DNA of 64,000 nt from Paenibacillus sp. FSL K6-3182 (GTDB taxonomy: Bacteria; Bacillota; Bacilli; Paenibacillales; Paenibacillaceae): the NCBI RefSeq assembly GCF_037976325.1, contig NZ_CP150265.1:4831501-4895500 (forward strand), in the 5' to 3' direction. The stretch's first letter is position 1, and every line of letters begins with the position of its first letter. Below are positions 63,015 through 64,000 of the stretch, piece after piece. The notes under the pieces were generated by a model. It ran no database searches. It was given only the letters and a program-made list of their open reading frames with translations, and was not told the origin of the DNA. The position numbers and the translations under genes were made by a program.

Positions 63015-64000
63015 TTATTTTTTAGCGAATTTGGTTTTGCGCAATAAGATAAAGGCTACTCCAACAACGATAATAATTAGACAAATAACAAGTGGCGAAA
63101 GCAAACGATTGGAAGCCGCATCTGACAACTGCTGCGCAGCTTCACCTGATGCAGGTGTATCCATATCAGCCCCAATAAGCTGAACATCGACCTTCGGCTC
63201 TTCGTGAACAGCTGTCTCCGCAGAGTCCATTGCTAGGGTATCCTCTGCAGAGGTAGACTCTTGTGTAGATGGGGTTAAAGTCTCCTTAGGCGATGATTGC
63301 CCTTCAGCTTCAGCCGCTATCGGACTAACGGTTGGAGCAGGCGAAGCTTCGACCTGTATCTCTTTCTTAGAATCTTCTTTTTTAGAATCGACCGTTTCAG
63401 AGCTCGGCTTATCTACCTCAACCTTTGGTTTTTCGATCACCTTATTTGTGGTTTGAGGAGCTGTTGTACCTGTCTTTACATCGGTCTCTTTTTTTGGTTC
63501 TTTCGTGGTTGTTGCTGGTTTCTTTTCTTCTTTGACAGGGGCCTCCGCTTTGCTGATCTGCTTCAGACTGCTAGAATCGAAAACTAGACGAATCGTGTAG
63601 CTGTGATCGTAATCAATATCCTCTACCGTTACGTGGATCTTGGACTCTAACGGCGTTGTTAGATCAGCAATCCCGAACTTAACAACTCTCGTATTGTCAG
63701 CTTCGTTGCTAGATACAATAGCCGTATCTATGTACCCGCCGTCACTCGGAACTTTATATTCCGTTACCCATGAGCTATGGTTTATTTGCAGTTGTACCTG
63801 CAAAGCTCCTTTGGTCACAATCAGCTTGGCTGGTTTTTCCCAATAGTCATTTGCCATCGATACCGATTCATCTTCGGCTTTCTTGACAACATAGTCTATC
63901 GAGTACGTACCATCAGCCAGTTCAGCCGCATGTGCTTCAGGTGCAAACGGAACAACGAGTAAAGTAATCATGATGAAGAAAGCCAGCACTCCAAACTTGC
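63015..64000 (-). CDS. IsdC-like NEAT protein with C-terminal membrane anchor, 5' partial
   Basis: The frame is open to the window edge; the true start is outside, since residues before the GTG at 63989 (KFG) extend the signal peptide LAFFIMITLLVVPFAPEAHA. One NEAT domain follows (about residues 25-145 of the visible part) with SMANDY and YDHSY, the full heme-binding pair. Then comes a Lys/Glu/Thr/Pro-rich linker of about 140 residues and a C-terminal transmembrane helix with KTKFAKK. In S. aureus, IsdC has an NPQTN sorting signal; no LPXTG or NPXTN is seen here, so it is probably membrane-held with a stalk through the wall. First visible gene of the heme operon. Confidence 0.88.
   Translation of the reverse strand, partial: KFGVLAFFIMITLLVVPFAPEAHAAELADGTYSIDYVVKKAEDESVSMANDYWEKPAKLIVTKGALQVQLQINHSSWVTEYKVPSDGGYIDTAIVSSNEADNTRVVKFGIADLTTPLESKIHVTVEDIDYDHSYTIRLVFDSSSLKQISKAEAPVKEEKKPATTTKEPKKETDVKTGTTAPQTTNKVIEKPKVEVDKPSSETVDSKKEDSKKEIQVEASPAPTVSPIAAEAEGQSSPKETLTPSTQESTSAEDTLAMDSAETAVHEEPKVDVQLIGADMDTPASGEAAQQLSDAASNRLLSPLVICLIIIVVGVAFILLRKTKFAKK

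Overview
The window looks like chromosomal DNA of a spore-forming Firmicute, most probably Paenibacillus or a close relative. The reasons are three S-layer-homology (SLH) segments on surface proteins, a GerA-type spore germination operon, many AraC-type regulators and YesMN-type two-component control of sugar operons, GH4/GH30/GH36/GH42 glycosidases, strong GGAGG ribosome binding sites and intrinsic terminators. I saw no tRNA, rRNA, prophage, IS element or CRISPR array.

Layout. 1-1.8 kb: the 3' end of a serine hydrolase-SLH fusion and an HNH endonuclease. 1.9-6.2 kb: a cobalamin-riboswitch operon coding for a DUF4430 lipoprotein and a complete ECF transporter (T, fused A-A', S). 6.2-9.7 kb: a Fur-boxed ferric iron ABC transporter. 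9.8-11.9 kb: an OmpR-type two-component system. 12-14.2 kb: an LmrA/LmrB-like TetR-MFS pair with its operator. 14.3-17.1 kb: an aldo/keto reductase, a LysR regulator, and an azoreductase under a YodB-like box. 17.2-20.2 kb: a GAF histidine kinase/NarL pair and a decayed Bcr/CflA transporter. 20.3-25.1 kb: a divergent PRPP synthetase and a gerABC-type germinant receptor operon. 25.2-31.7 kb: a DUF3891 protein, chorismate mutase, a GH4 enzyme with a divergent AraC regulator, a GH36-like enzyme, and a luciferase-like oxidoreductase.

31.9-41.6 kb is one carbohydrate regulon: binding protein, MalF, MalG and a GH42 enzyme in one operon, the YesM/YesN pair behind it, and a GH30 enzyme. The promoters in front of the binding protein and the GH30 gene share the same three-copy GTCYAA operator (spacing 13 and 10 bp) and cre-like sites, so the two units probably answer to the same regulator. 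41.7-50.1 kb is a giant DUF11 repeat protein of 19 visible units, split by a frame change at 48382. 50.1-55.8 kb holds two small catabolic modules (dioxygenase plus TIM barrel; aldo/keto reductase plus Gfo/Idh/MocA), each with a divergent AraC regulator.

55.8-56.3 kb is a non-coding tandem array of about 112-bp units, each carrying a perfect 26-bp hairpin; I do not recognise it. 56.3 kb to the end is an Isd-like heme acquisition operon: membrane NEAT protein, small secreted NEAT protein, three-NEAT SLH surface protein, IsdE lipoprotein, FecCD permease and ATPase. It appears to use SLH and transmembrane anchoring in place of sortase anchoring. Its promoter lies outside the window.
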